A stretch of 64,000 nt of DNA from Opitutaceae bacterium (GCA_030648295.1 JAUSID010000140.1:1-64000), one strand, 5' to 3'; counted from the stretch's first letter, positions 30,028 to 38,332 are shown. The notes: a model not told the origin generated them from the sequence alone. Numbers and translations: made by a program.

Positions 30028-30374
30028 GTTCCAGTTTCCGCCGTCACGGGTGTGGAGCTCCGCCCAGCGACCGCGCGCTGGAGCTGGTGGCCCGGCGGTT
30101 CGCCGTGCTGGCGGAACCGCTGCGGCTGAAACTAATCCGGGCGTTGCTCGCGGGCGAAAAACACGTCAACGCCCTGGTCAAGGCAACCGGCGGCTCGCAG
30201 ACCAACGTGTCGCGCCACCTGCAGACTCTGGCGCAAGCCCAGATCCTCGGGCGACGGAAGGCCGGCCTTCAGGTATTTTATTTCATCACTGATCCGTCGG
30301 TCCTGAGTATTTGCGAGCGCGCCTGCGGGAGCCTCCAGCAACAGCTATCCAAGCAGACCGGGATTTTCGGTTGA
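30015..30374 (+). CDS. ArsR-family repressor 1
   Basis: A 119-residue winged-helix regulator. The DNA-recognition helix reads TNVSRHLQTLAQAQIL and the C-terminal helix holds the pair C100-x3-C104, with further cysteines C5 and C13 near the N-terminus. ArsR proteins with such thiols sense metals or reactive sulfur. The start at 30015 leaves almost no leader after a promoter in the intergenic region, so it may be leaderless; no alternative ATG is in frame. It likely controls the divergent efflux operon and itself. Confidence 0.88.
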   Translation: MSSSCSSFRRHGCGAPPSDRALELVARRFAVLAEPLRLKLIRALLAGEKHVNALVKATGGSQTNVSRHLQTLAQAQILGRRKAGLQVFYFITDPSVLSICERACGSLQQQLSKQTGIFG

Positions 30375-30672
30375 ACACGCTCGCGCATCCCGGCTCACCG
30401 GGCGCACCCGGTTATGACGGCACGAATACGGCGCCACGCCGCCCGCGCCCGGCGTGATGTCAGCGCCGGGACGCGCCCAAGTCTGGCTGCCGCGCCTCGT
30501 TCTCGCGAACGGCCGTGCGTTCCCCCGCCCCCGTGCCGCCGCGGGCAACGTCGATAGGATGATTACATGCCAATATGCGCATATAAATTGGCCACGGATG
30601 CACAGACATGGGCGGAAATATCCGGCAGGCTGCGTCCATCGGGCTTTCCGCCCGCGCCGAAGCTGCTCCTCC
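30375..30672. other. Gene-poor region holding an ArsR-type operator
   Basis: No convincing gene lies between ArsR-1 and the small ORF at 30674. The stretch is GC-rich except near its end, where the ArsR-type operator (30573-30584) and a TATAAA box are seen. Confidence 0.7.
30573..30587 (+). promoter_or_regulatory. Predicted ArsR operator with overlapping -10 box of the SQR operon
   Basis: ATATGCGCATAT (30573-30584) is a perfect 12-base palindrome containing TATGCGCATA, nearly the same as the boxes before ArsR-1 and ArsR-2. TATAAA at 30582-30587 overlaps it and may be the -10 element; a clear -35 box is not seen. The SQR gene begins 318 bases downstream. Confidence 0.55.
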
Positions 30673-30673
30673 C

Positions 30674-30871
30674 ATGTTTCATCTCCCTGTCTCCCGGTCC
30701 TGGTGCGTTGCCGCAACCGTGTCCGCCTTCGCGGCGGGCACATTGAACGAGCGGTCCTCGATCGATGCGTCTGCGACCCACGGGTTCAAGGTCACGCGTA
30801 CGAATGGCTACGGGGTCGCGGTGAGTCATTCGCAGACGAACACCCAGCTCATGTACGCGTTCTGGTTTTGA
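30674..30871 (+). CDS. Hypothetical 65-residue exported protein
   Basis: An ATG at 30674 yields a short protein with a possible signal peptide and a C-terminus ending QLMYAFWF, a pattern like the last strand of outer-membrane barrels. It lies between the operator and SQR. It could be a remnant of a larger outer-membrane protein or a real small gene. Weak support. Confidence 0.3.
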   Translation: MFHLPVSRSWCVAATVSAFAAGTLNERSSIDASATHGFKVTRTNGYGVAVSHSQTNTQLMYAFWF

Positions 30872-30904
30872 TTTTCCCATCCATCGAATGCCCCCGATTT
30901 CGCC

Positions 30905-32134
30905 ATGAAAAAGATCCTGATCCTCGGCGCCGGCACGGCCGGCACAATCATGGCCAACAAACTCGCCGGCGCCCTCCCGCGCGACGAGTGGCAGATCACG
31001 ATTGTCGATCGCGACGAGACGCACCATTACCAGCCGGGCTATCTGTTCATCCCGTTCGGTATCTACACGCCCGGTGACATCGTGAAGCCGCGGCGCGATT
31101 ATCTGCCGCGCGGGATCGATGTTGTCATCTCCGGCCTCGAAATCATCGAGCCCGACCAAAACCGGGTCCGGCTGCAAAACGGCCGTGTGCTCGGCTATGA
31201 TTTTCTCATCATCGCGACCGGCGCGCATCCGGTGCCGGGACAAACCGAGGGGCTGCTCGGCGACGAGTGGCAGCGGAGCATTTTTGATTTCTACACGCTG
31301 GAGGGCGCCGCCGCGCTCGCGCGCCGGTTGAAACACTGGGAAGGCGGCCGGCTGGTGATCAACATCGTGGAGATGCCCATCAAGTGCCCGGTGGCGCCGC
31401 TCGAGTTCGCGTTTCTCGCCGATTGGTTCTTCACCGAACAGGGTATCCGCAAGAACGTGGAGATCGAATACGTGACGCCGCTCCCGGGTGCGTTCACGAA
31501 ACCGAAAGCCTCGGCGCTGCTCGGCGATTTCCTCGATCGCAAGAACATCAAGCTGGCCGCCGATTTTTCAGTCGGTCAGGTCGACCAGGGGGGAAGGAAG
31601 ATCGTTTCCTGGGACAACCGCGAGATCGGGTACGACCTCCTCATCACGATTCCGACCAACATGGGCGATGAAGCGATTGCCCGTTCCGGTTTCGGCGACG
31701 AATTGAACTTTGTGCCCACGGACAAGCATACGCTGCGCTCCAAGGTGAAGGAGAATATCTTCGTGATTGGTGACGCCACGGATCTGCCGGCGTCGAAGGC
31801 GGGCTCGGTGGCGCATTTCGAGGCCGACATCCTGTTCGAGAACCTGCTCGACGTGATCGACGGCCGCGAGCCGCGGGCAAAGTTCGACGGCCACGCCAAC
31901 TGTTTCATCGAGTCCGGCTTCAACAAGGGCCTGCTGATCGATTTCAATTATGAGACGGAGCCGCTGCCGGGGAAATTCCCGCTGCCCGGCGTGGGACCCT
32001 TCTCGCTCCTCGAGGAGACGAAGATGAACCACTACGGGAAAATGATGTTCCGCTGGGTGTATTGGAACCTGCTGCTGCGCGGGGCCAAGCTTCCGATCGA
32101 GGCGGAGATGACGATGGCGGGCAAACGCCGCTGA
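30905..32134 (+). CDS. sqr: Sulfide:quinone oxidoreductase-like flavoprotein
   Basis: A 409-residue FAD enzyme. The N-terminal FAD loop is LILGAGTAGTIMANKL and the later NAD-like motif includes FVIGDATDLP. Two cysteines match the redox pair of SQR proteins: C161 in the MPIKCPVAPLEFAF segment and C333 in ANCFIESGFNKG. SQR oxidises sulfide and passes electrons to quinone, making persulfide or polysulfide. The following genes (DUF1641, DsrC, DsrE2) fit a persulfide relay. The C-terminal MFRWVYWNLLLRG helix probably anchors it to the membrane. Confidence 0.88.
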   Translation: MKKILILGAGTAGTIMANKLAGALPRDEWQITIVDRDETHHYQPGYLFIPFGIYTPGDIVKPRRDYLPRGIDVVISGLEIIEPDQNRVRLQNGRVLGYDFLIIATGAHPVPGQTEGLLGDEWQRSIFDFYTLEGAAALARRLKHWEGGRLVINIVEMPIKCPVAPLEFAFLADWFFTEQGIRKNVEIEYVTPLPGAFTKPKASALLGDFLDRKNIKLAADFSVGQVDQGGRKIVSWDNREIGYDLLITIPTNMGDEAIARSGFGDELNFVPTDKHTLRSKVKENIFVIGDATDLPASKAGSVAHFEADILFENLLDVIDGREPRAKFDGHANCFIESGFNKGLLIDFNYETEPLPGKFPLPGVGPFSLLEETKMNHYGKMMFRWVYWNLLLRGAKLPIEAEMTMAGKRR

Positions 32135-32137
32135 CCC

Positions 32138-32866
32138 ATGAACGCGACCGAACCAATCTCCGTGGCCGACCGGCTCGACGCGCTGGACCGGAAGCTCGAT
32201 CTCGTGCTCGCGGAAATCGAGGAGGTGCGTCGGATCCGCCGCGAATTCGAGGAGCTGAAGGACGACCTCGCGCGCGTCGGCAAGGATTTGTTCCAGACCG
32301 CGGTCACCGAGCTGGAAGGCACGGCGCCGTTCGTTAACACCGGCGACTTCGCCGCGCTGGCAAAGCGGCTGATCCGAAATGTGAATACGATGAACGAACT
32401 GCTCGTGCAGCTCGAAGGCGCCCGCGAGTTCCTCGTCGATGCCGCGCCGCTCGGCCGGCAGCTGTTCAGCGACGGGCTCGCGAAAATGGACGAACTCGAC
32501 CGCAAGGGCTATTTCGCCATGGCCCGCGAACTCCAGCGTGCCCTCGACAACGTCGTCGCCAACTTCACGGTTGAAGACGTCCGGCTGCTGGCGGACAACC
32601 TGGGCGCCATCCTCCAAACCGTGAAAAACCTGACCCAGTCGCAGATGTTGCACGCGATCAACAACGCGGTGGAGGTTTATCAAAAAACCGATTTCGAAAC
32701 GATGGAGGAATACTCGCTGTGGCGCGCGTTTCGCGAAGCGAACAAGCCGGAAATGCGCCGCGGACTCGGCTTCCTGATCGTCTTCCTCCGCAACCTGAGC
32801 GCGCACACCCCGGCGGCGCGAAAGCCGGCCGCCCAGCCGGCGGCGCAACCGGGCGCCGGTGACTGA
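32138..32866 (+). CDS. DUF1641 domain protein
   Basis: A 242-residue protein with an N-terminal coiled-coil region (about residues 12-50) and a DUF1641 segment near the C-terminus (RRGLGFLIVFLRNLS). DUF1641 genes commonly sit next to SQR or formate dehydrogenase genes and may help assembly or regulation. It starts four bases after SQR. The last 20 residues are Ala/Pro-rich. No enzymatic motif is seen. Confidence 0.85.
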   Translation: MNATEPISVADRLDALDRKLDLVLAEIEEVRRIRREFEELKDDLARVGKDLFQTAVTELEGTAPFVNTGDFAALAKRLIRNVNTMNELLVQLEGAREFLVDAAPLGRQLFSDGLAKMDELDRKGYFAMARELQRALDNVVANFTVEDVRLLADNLGAILQTVKNLTQSQMLHAINNAVEVYQKTDFETMEEYSLWRAFREANKPEMRRGLGFLIVFLRNLSAHTPAARKPAAQPAAQPGAGD

Positions 32867-32905
32867 GCTCGCGTTTTCCCCCAAACCATCCACCCCGCAT
32901 CCGCC

Positions 32906-33223
32906 ATGGCCATTCGCACTATCGCCAATAAAGCCCTCGATTTCGACGCCGAGGGATTCATGACCAACTTCAAGGACTGGGACGTCGAGATCGCGAAGAC
33001 CCTCGCGGCCGAGGAGGGCATCGCGACGCTGACCGACCGGCACCTCACGGTGCTGAATTTCATGCGTCGCGAATTCGAGACCAAAGGTGATGGACCGTCC
33101 ATCCGCCGGCTGACGAAGGAAAGCGGCGTCCCGACGAAGGAACTCTACGAACTGTTTCCCGGCGGCCCGGCCAAGAAAGCCGCGCGCATCGCCGGGATCA
33201 AGAAGCCCCACGGCTGCATTTGA
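32906..33223 (+). CDS. DsrC/TusE-family sulfur carrier with a single C-terminal cysteine
   Basis: A 105-residue DsrC/TusE-like protein with the family sequence FDAEGFMTNFKDWDVEIAK and the C-terminal arm ending KKPHGCI. The penultimate C104 is the sulfur-carrying cysteine. In true DsrC a second cysteine lies about 11 residues before it; here that position (about 93) is Ala. The protein therefore resembles TusE or the single-cysteine DsrC-like members that cannot form the DsrC intramolecular trisulfide. It probably accepts sulfur from the DsrE2 protein encoded next. Confidence 0.9.
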   Translation: MAIRTIANKALDFDAEGFMTNFKDWDVEIAKTLAAEEGIATLTDRHLTVLNFMRREFETKGDGPSIRRLTKESGVPTKELYELFPGGPAKKAARIAGIKKPHGCI

Positions 33224-33247
33224 ATCATCCCCAATGCAAGGACGCAC

Positions 33248-33784
33248 ATGAACACCGCCAGTCTCGAATCGCCTGCCCCCAAGCCCGCCAGAGAAAAGGA
33301 GCGGATCAAGAAAGTTTCGATCGTCGTCTCGAAGGGTTCACTGGATGGCGTGTATCCCGGGCTGATCATGGCCAATGGCGCCCGGATGGATGGAATCGAG
33401 GCGAATCTGTTCTTCACGTTCTTCGGGCTCTACGCCGTGATGAACGGCTACCAGGACAAGATTCAGATCTCGACGGTGGGCAACGCGGCGATGCGCGTGC
33501 CCGGCGCGAAGGGTTTTCGGCTGCCCACCTTGCTCGGGCTGTTGCCCGGGATGTCGGCGTTCGCGACCTCCATGATGAAAAAAGAGATGGAGCGGCTGGA
33601 TATTCCGCCGGTGAGCGAATTCGTCCAGATGATCAGCGATGCGGGCGGCCACCTTTATGCCTGCAAGGCGACGGTCGACATGTTTCACCTCGCGCCGGGC
33701 GACTTCGTCCCCGCGATGGAACGCGTGCTCACGGTGGGCGATTTCTACGAACTCGCCGCCGGGGGCGAGATCATCTTCACCTGA
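33248..33784 (+). CDS. DsrE2-type sulfur-transfer protein
   Basis: A 178-residue DsrE/F-like protein with the core KKVSIVVSKGSLDG, a middle hydrophobic segment (TLLGLLPGMSAFATS) and a candidate active cysteine C139 in GGHLYACKATVDMF. DsrE2 proteins carry sulfur between sulfide-oxidising or rhodanese proteins and DsrC/TusE. The charged N-terminus has no signal peptide. It is the last gene of the SQR unit and is followed by the operator of ArsR-2. Confidence 0.9.
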   Translation: MNTASLESPAPKPAREKERIKKVSIVVSKGSLDGVYPGLIMANGARMDGIEANLFFTFFGLYAVMNGYQDKIQISTVGNAAMRVPGAKGFRLPTLLGLLPGMSAFATSMMKKEMERLDIPPVSEFVQMISDAGGHLYACKATVDMFHLAPGDFVPAMERVLTVGDFYELAAGGEIIFT

Positions 33785-33869
33785 AATCTCACGCGAGACA
33801 ACAGACGGCCGTGAGCGGGTCGAACGGCGCGGGACGCCGAGTGAACGGGCGGCGGTTGGCTCCATGCAC

Positions 33870-33881
33870 ATATACGCATAC
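33870..33881 (+). promoter_or_regulatory. Predicted operator of ArsR-2
   Basis: The sequence ATATACGCATAC contains TATACGCATA, the reverse complement of the core at 29985-29994 and one base from the core of the palindrome at 30573-30584. It lies 39 bases before the ArsR-2 start. Confidence 0.6.
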
Positions 33882-33919
33882 TTGCAGTAAGGCGGAAGCT
33901 CGGTTCACTGCCGGCTTGT

Positions 33920-34249
33920 ATGGCGAATAAATTACCCCTTTCGGACGAGGCGCTGGACCTGGTTGCCCGGCGGTTCGCCGTCCTGGCCGAACCCATGCGG
34001 CTGCGACTCATCCATGCGCTCTTTGCCGGCGAAAAGAACGTGAACTCGCTGGTCGAGGAATTGGAAGGCACCCAGGCCAATGTTTCGCGCCACCTGCAGA
34101 CGCTGACCCAGGCGCACATCCTCGCGCGCCGCAAGCAGGGGCTGCAGGTCTTCTATTCAATCGCCGACCCGTCGATACTAAAACTGTGTGAACTCGTGTG
34201 TGGCAGCCTGGAGAAACAGCTGACGAAACAGGCCGGGGTGTTTCGCTAG
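33920..34249 (+). CDS. ArsR-family repressor 2
   Basis: A 109-residue winged-helix repressor closely related to ArsR-1. Its recognition helix (ANVSRHLQTLTQAHIL) differs at only a few positions from ArsR-1, and it has the same C-x3-C pair at C90 and C94. The N-terminus is shorter and lacks the two extra cysteines of ArsR-1. It probably regulates the SQR operon and shares the operator sequence. The two paralogues may respond to different oxidation states of sulfur. Confidence 0.9.
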   Translation: MANKLPLSDEALDLVARRFAVLAEPMRLRLIHALFAGEKNVNSLVEELEGTQANVSRHLQTLTQAHILARRKQGLQVFYSIADPSILKLCELVCGSLEKQLTKQAGVFR

Positions 34250-34302
34250 GAATTTGTCGGGCGTAGGGCGAACGCGCGCGGGAAATCGAGGATCATTCGG
34301 GC

Positions 34303-34447
34303 GTGTCTCACTTTCTTGCACGGGCGGCGTTCTCCTCGCGCCATGGATGGGCGGCTGGAAAGCCGCCCTTCCGTCGGAGCGGCGGCTTTCCAGCCGCCGA
34401 GGCTTGGCCCCGATGCCGGGTGGTGATTCTGCAGAAAGTGACTCGCC
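34303..34447. repeat. MITE-like element with internal hairpin
   Basis: The ends at 34303-34320 (GTGTCTCACTTTCTTGCA) and 34430-34447 are imperfect inverted repeats. Inside, an 18-base perfect inverted repeat (34350-34367 and 34381-34398) forms a strong hairpin. No gene is present. Such structure is typical of non-autonomous mobile elements or large palindromic repeats. Confidence 0.65.
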
Positions 34448-34517
34448 CCCGACCGGCGGCTGCTGCTCTTAAAAGGCTTCCCGGCGCGGCCGGCATTTGC
34501 TTCGATGCGTTTCCCCC

Positions 34518-35471
34518 ATGAACAACCTCACTCGTCGCGACTTCGTCAAACTTTCCGCGGCGGCCGGTCTCACCGCTGCCGCCACTCCCGCATGGTCCAT
34601 CGCGGCGGGCAGCAAGGCGACCGCGGGCGGCGGAGCGTTTCGGCGCTCGGGCAAACCGCGGCTGCTGCTGAGCCTGGCGGCATACTCGTTTCGCGAGACG
34701 TTTCCGATGATGCGCGGCAAGCCCAACACGAAGATGCCGGCGGGCAAGCGCAGCGATCTTTTCAAGTTCGTCGACTTCTGCGCCGCCAACGGCTGTGACG
34801 GCACGGAGTTGACGAGCTACTTCTTCGACGAGGAGAGCGACGCGTACCTGCTCAAGCTGCGGCGCCACTGCTACCTTGCCGGGATGCCGATCAGCGGCAC
34901 GGCGATTGGAAACAACTTCTCGCACCCGAAGGGCCCAAAGCGGGACGCGGAGATTGAATACACCAAGAAGTGGATCGACCACGCGGCGCTGCTGGGCGCC
35001 CCGCACATCCGCGTTTTCGCGGGGACAACGAAGGAACTCGACCGCAAGGAGGCCGACAAGCTGGTCATCACCGCCCTCGAGGAATGCGGGGCTTATGCCG
35101 CGAAGCGCGGAATTTTTCTTGGGCTCGAGAACCACGATTCGATCGGCAGCGCCGACACGCTGCTGCCGATGGTGAAGGCGGTGAACAACCCGTGGGTTGG
35201 GGTGAATCTCGATTCAGGAAATTTCAAGACCCAGGACCCGTACAAGGACTTCGCTGAGTGCGTGCCGTTCACGCTCAATGTGCAGTTCAAGTCCGAGATC
35301 AGCGACGGCTCCGGCACGGGCAGGAAGCCGGCGGATTTCAAGCGGCTCGCCAAAATCCTGCGGGATGGCGGCTACCAGGGCTGGGTGGCTCTCGAGTATG
35401 AGGGCAAGGAAGACTCTGTGGTCGCGGTGCCGCGCCTGCTGCGGGAAATGAAGGAAATCTTCGCGGGCTGA
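34518..35471 (+). CDS. Tat-exported sugar phosphate isomerase/epimerase-like TIM barrel
   Basis: A 317-residue protein with a twin-arginine signal (NLTRRDFVKLSAAAGL) and then the AP-endonuclease-2-like TIM-barrel fold of xylose isomerase-type enzymes. Metal-binding residues are visible in GLENHDS and VGVNLDSGN. The upstream ATG context supports the start at 34518. It likely acts on a sugar or inositol derivative outside the cytoplasm. No transporter is adjacent. Confidence 0.9.
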   Translation: MNNLTRRDFVKLSAAAGLTAAATPAWSIAAGSKATAGGGAFRRSGKPRLLLSLAAYSFRETFPMMRGKPNTKMPAGKRSDLFKFVDFCAANGCDGTELTSYFFDEESDAYLLKLRRHCYLAGMPISGTAIGNNFSHPKGPKRDAEIEYTKKWIDHAALLGAPHIRVFAGTTKELDRKEADKLVITALEECGAYAAKRGIFLGLENHDSIGSADTLLPMVKAVNNPWVGVNLDSGNFKTQDPYKDFAECVPFTLNVQFKSEISDGSGTGRKPADFKRLAKILRDGGYQGWVALEYEGKEDSVVAVPRLLREMKEIFAG

Positions 35472-35560
35472 GCGCGAGCCAGGCAGACGCCCGCGACGGT
35501 CACTTCGCCTGCTATATCCGAACATCCCGTCCTCCTGCGTGCATTTTCAAGCCACCTAAC

Positions 35561-35637
35561 TTGAACAGAAGGCAACAAAGGGAACGAAGAGGCATTCGTC
35601 TCCCCGCCCTCCGTTTCCTCCGTTACCTTCTGTTCAA
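35561..35637. repeat. Imperfect stem-loop repeat
   Basis: A left arm at 35561-35589 (starting TTGAACAGAAGG) is complementary to a right arm ending TTCTGTTCAA at 35637, with several mismatches. It sits between two plus-strand genes and may terminate transcription or be a dispersed repeat. Confidence 0.65.
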
Positions 35638-35733
35638 AGGATTGGAGTTTACCCGCCTACGGCGGCGCCGAAGGCGACCAGGGTTGGAGTTTGGTTGCAG
35701 CCTGCGCCGCGCTGGTTCCTTCGCGTTAACTTT

Positions 35734-36894
35734 ATGAACGTCCTTGCCACCCGTGCGCTACTTATCGCGGCGATGTCGGCCGCCGTTGGGTCGGTGCGCG
35801 CCGCGGATGAGATTCCCGCCGCGCTCCGTCCTTTCTTCACCCCGCCGGCGGAGTTCGCCGGAAACTTCGGTGGGTATGCGTCGCCACTGAAATTTAATGA
35901 CGGGCGGCCAGTCTCGGCCCTCTCGCAGTGGCCCGGGCGTCGCGTCGAGATCCTGAAATACTGGCACGAGCAAATGGGGCCGTGGCCGGAGATGCTGGCG
36001 CGGCCGAAAGTCGAGGTCGTCGAGACGCACCGGCGGGGCGACATCACGCAGCACGAGGTGAACATCGAGGTTGCGCCGGGCGTGATGCAGCACGCGTTCC
36101 TCCTGATTCCAGATCGGCGCGGCTCGCGGCCCGCCGTGCTCGTGCCGTTCTACGCCCCGGAAGTCAGCGTGGCCTACGACGGGCCCAAGCCGCTCACCGG
36201 CCAGGCGAAAAAAATGATGACCACCGGGGAGCGCGGGAAGGGACGGGACTTCGCGCTGGCACTCGCGCGCCGCGGATTCGTGACGCTGTCGATCGGCACG
36301 CCCGGTGACGACGCCTACAAACCGGCCTTGGGCGCCGTGCGGTGCCAGCCGTTGAGTTACATGGCTTATATCGCCGCGAACTGCCACACCGCGCTGGCGC
36401 AGCGGCCGGAGGTCGACCCTGCGCGCATCGGCGTGATCGGTCATTCGTACGGCGGCAAATGGTCGATGTTCGCTTCGTGCCTGTGGGACAAGTTCGCCTG
36501 CGCCGTCTGGTCCGATGGCGGCGTCGTCTTCGACGAAAAGCGCTCGGCCGTGAACTATTGGGAGCCGTGGTATCTGGGGCTCGACCCACAGGTGACGCGC
36601 AAACCCGGTGTGGTCACCGCGACCAATGGCCGCACCGGCCCCTACAAGAAAGTCTTCGAGAGCGGGCATGATCTCCACGAGTTGCACGCGCTGATGGCAC
36701 CGCGACCATTCCTGGTGTCCGGGGGCTCCGAGGATGGACCCGCCCGCTGGATCGCGCTTAATCACGCCGCGGCCGTGAACCGGTTTCTCGGTTACGAGCA
36801 TCGCGTCGCCATGACGAACCGGGAGAAGCATCCGCCGACCGACGAGTCGAACGAACAGGCGTATTCGTTTTTGGAACACTTTCTGCGCCCGTGA
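35734..36894 (+). CDS. Exported alpha/beta hydrolase, acetyl-xylan esterase-like
   Basis: A 386-residue protein with a signal peptide (about 1-23) and a nucleophile elbow G-H-S-Y-G-G in the segment IGVIGHSYGGKWSMFA. Family relatives include dienelactone hydrolases and large carbohydrate esterases. The catalytic Asp and His lie in the C-terminal third (SGGSEDGPA and NREKHPP). It may remove acetyl or other ester groups from polysaccharides. The stop overlaps the GTG start of the cytochrome gene. Confidence 0.85.
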   Translation: MNVLATRALLIAAMSAAVGSVRAADEIPAALRPFFTPPAEFAGNFGGYASPLKFNDGRPVSALSQWPGRRVEILKYWHEQMGPWPEMLARPKVEVVETHRRGDITQHEVNIEVAPGVMQHAFLLIPDRRGSRPAVLVPFYAPEVSVAYDGPKPLTGQAKKMMTTGERGKGRDFALALARRGFVTLSIGTPGDDAYKPALGAVRCQPLSYMAYIAANCHTALAQRPEVDPARIGVIGHSYGGKWSMFASCLWDKFACAVWSDGGVVFDEKRSAVNYWEPWYLGLDPQVTRKPGVVTATNGRTGPYKKVFESGHDLHELHALMAPRPFLVSGGSEDGPARWIALNHAAAVNRFLGYEHRVAMTNREKHPPTDESNEQAYSFLEHFLRP

Positions 36895-37766
36895 ACTCGT
36901 GGCAGCCGGCGGTTTGGTTTGCGTTCGCTTCTGCCTGCCTCCTGCCGGCTGTCTTCGCCCAGATCGGCGACCGGCAGGACGCGCTGTTCAGCGGGATCGG
37001 CGGGCGTGAATTCACGCTGCTGCAACGGCTGCTGGCGGATCCGGCGTGGCGCGCGGATGACGCCGACGCGAACAAAATCCTGAGCGGGCTCGCGCGCGGC
37101 GTGTTCGCGTCGCGAAACACCGCCCACATCGGGCAGGTGATCGACGCGATCGCGGCGCAAACGCCCGCGGAATCGAAGCGAGCGCTGGCGCTGATGGACG
37201 GTATGTATTTGGCTGCTGGTGACACACGCCGGCCGCTCCAATTCCCACGGGAACCCGCGGGCTGGAGCACGGTGGCGAAGCAGCCTGCATTCAAGAGCCG
37301 GGTCGCACGAATCGACGCGCTGCTGCGCTGGCCGGGCAAAACCGGCGCGGTTGCTGCCGCCGTGACACCACTCACGACCGAGGAGCAGGCGCGATTCGAC
37401 ACGGGGAAGACGCTCTTCGGCGCGATCTGCGCGGCGTGCCACCAGGGCACGGGCCGCGGTGCCGAGGGGCTGGCTCCGCCGCTCGTCGATTCCGAATGGG
37501 TGCTCGGCCCGGCGGAACGTCTCACCCGCATCGTACTGCACGGCGTGCGCGGCCCGATCCGCGTGGCCGGTCGCACGCACACCGGCGACATGCCGGCGTT
37601 CGGCGGACTCGATGACAACCAACTGGCATCCATCCTCACCTATGTGCGGCGCGAGTGGGGCCATGGGGCGGCGCCGATCGCGCCGGCACAAGTCAAGGCG
37701 ACGCGCGCGGCCACGGCGGGACACCGCGATGCGTGGAGCCCCGAGGAATTGATGCAGGTGAAGTAG
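36891..37766 (+). CDS. Exported c-type cytochrome
   Basis: A 291-residue protein with a signal peptide (about 1-23) and an N-terminal helical region, then a single heme c domain at about 165-270. The heme-binding motif is C180-A-A-C183-H184 and the distal ligand methionine is in GDMPAFGGL. It resembles the heme module of PVC-type dehydrogenases. The gene overlaps the esterase gene, hinting at co-expression. A redox partner is not present nearby. Confidence 0.88.
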   Translation: MNSWQPAVWFAFASACLLPAVFAQIGDRQDALFSGIGGREFTLLQRLLADPAWRADDADANKILSGLARGVFASRNTAHIGQVIDAIAAQTPAESKRALALMDGMYLAAGDTRRPLQFPREPAGWSTVAKQPAFKSRVARIDALLRWPGKTGAVAAAVTPLTTEEQARFDTGKTLFGAICAACHQGTGRGAEGLAPPLVDSEWVLGPAERLTRIVLHGVRGPIRVAGRTHTGDMPAFGGLDDNQLASILTYVRREWGHGAAPIAPAQVKATRAATAGHRDAWSPEELMQVK

Positions 37767-37830
37767 GTGGTCCTTGGGAGCGCGGGCCTCCGACCCGCAT
37801 CTGCTGAACCGGGGCCCCAAGCGTCGTCTT

Positions 37831-37888
37831 CGTAGCGGAACGCGTGAGCGTTTCGTGTTTCGGCGAAAAGCTCACGCTTTCCGCTACG
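37831..37888. repeat. Hairpin repeat with CGTAGCGGAA arms
   Basis: The arms 37831-37852 and 37867-37888 are inverted with one or two mismatches and a 14-base loop. It lies downstream of the cytochrome gene and near a repeat of the form GGGAGCGCGGGCCTCC. It is probably a dispersed element that may terminate the plus-strand operon. Confidence 0.65.
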
Positions 37889-37894
37889 CAGAGG

Positions 37895-37960
37895 GTCTTC
37901 CCCGTCTCCCCGTCTCCCCGTCTCCCCGTCTCCCGCGTCTTACCCGTCTTCCAAGTCTTC
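37895..37960. repeat. Tandem repeat of CCCGTCTCC units
   Basis: Several copies of CCCGTCTCC and then of CGTCTTCC follow each other. The last units form the 3' end of the receiver gene and encode its acidic C-terminus (TEDAEDLEDG). The repeat is probably variable between strains. Confidence 0.8.
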
Positions 37961-38332
37961 CGCGTCTTCCGTCAGCACTTCCCGCAGGTACGCCGGAAAA
38001 TCGAGGGATCCAGGCACGAACACACGGGTCGCGCCGGCGGCGTAGGCTTGGGCACGCACCGCGGGATCGCTGCTGGCGGTGACCATCACGATCGGACAGG
38101 TGTGACCCTGACGGCGCAAATCCGCGATGAAGGCCGCGCCATTGTCGCCGCGTAGTTGATGATCGGTGACAACGGCGTCGGGCTTCGTGATGCTGCAGCG
38201 CTGGAGCGCGTCGCTGGCGGTTTCGCACTCGATGACCTCGCAACCAGCGAACGCGCGCTCGAGCGCGTGGCGGTTCAGGAACCGGATGTCGGGGTCGTCA
38301 TCGAGGACGAGGAATAGAAAGGGTGGGGGCAC
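37940..38332 (-). CDS. Receiver-only response regulator
   Basis: A 130-residue receiver domain without an output domain. The acidic pocket D11-D13 and the phosphoacceptor D57 (AVVTDHQL) and T85 are present. The conserved Lys normally found before Pro near position 106 is replaced by Val (RVFVPGS), so phosphorylation signalling may be altered. The acidic tail is encoded by the tandem repeat. No histidine kinase is nearby. Confidence 0.88.
   Translation of the reverse strand: MPPPFLFLVLDDDPDIRFLNRHALERAFAGCEVIECETASDALQRCSITKPDAVVTDHQLRGDNGAAFIADLRRQGHTCPIVMVTASSDPAVRAQAYAAGATRVFVPGSLDFPAYLREVLTEDAEDLEDG

Noticed and set aside
31568-33247. Minus-strand ORF opposite the SQR operon
   Set aside because: Shadow of the four well-supported plus-strand sulfur genes; no family signature.
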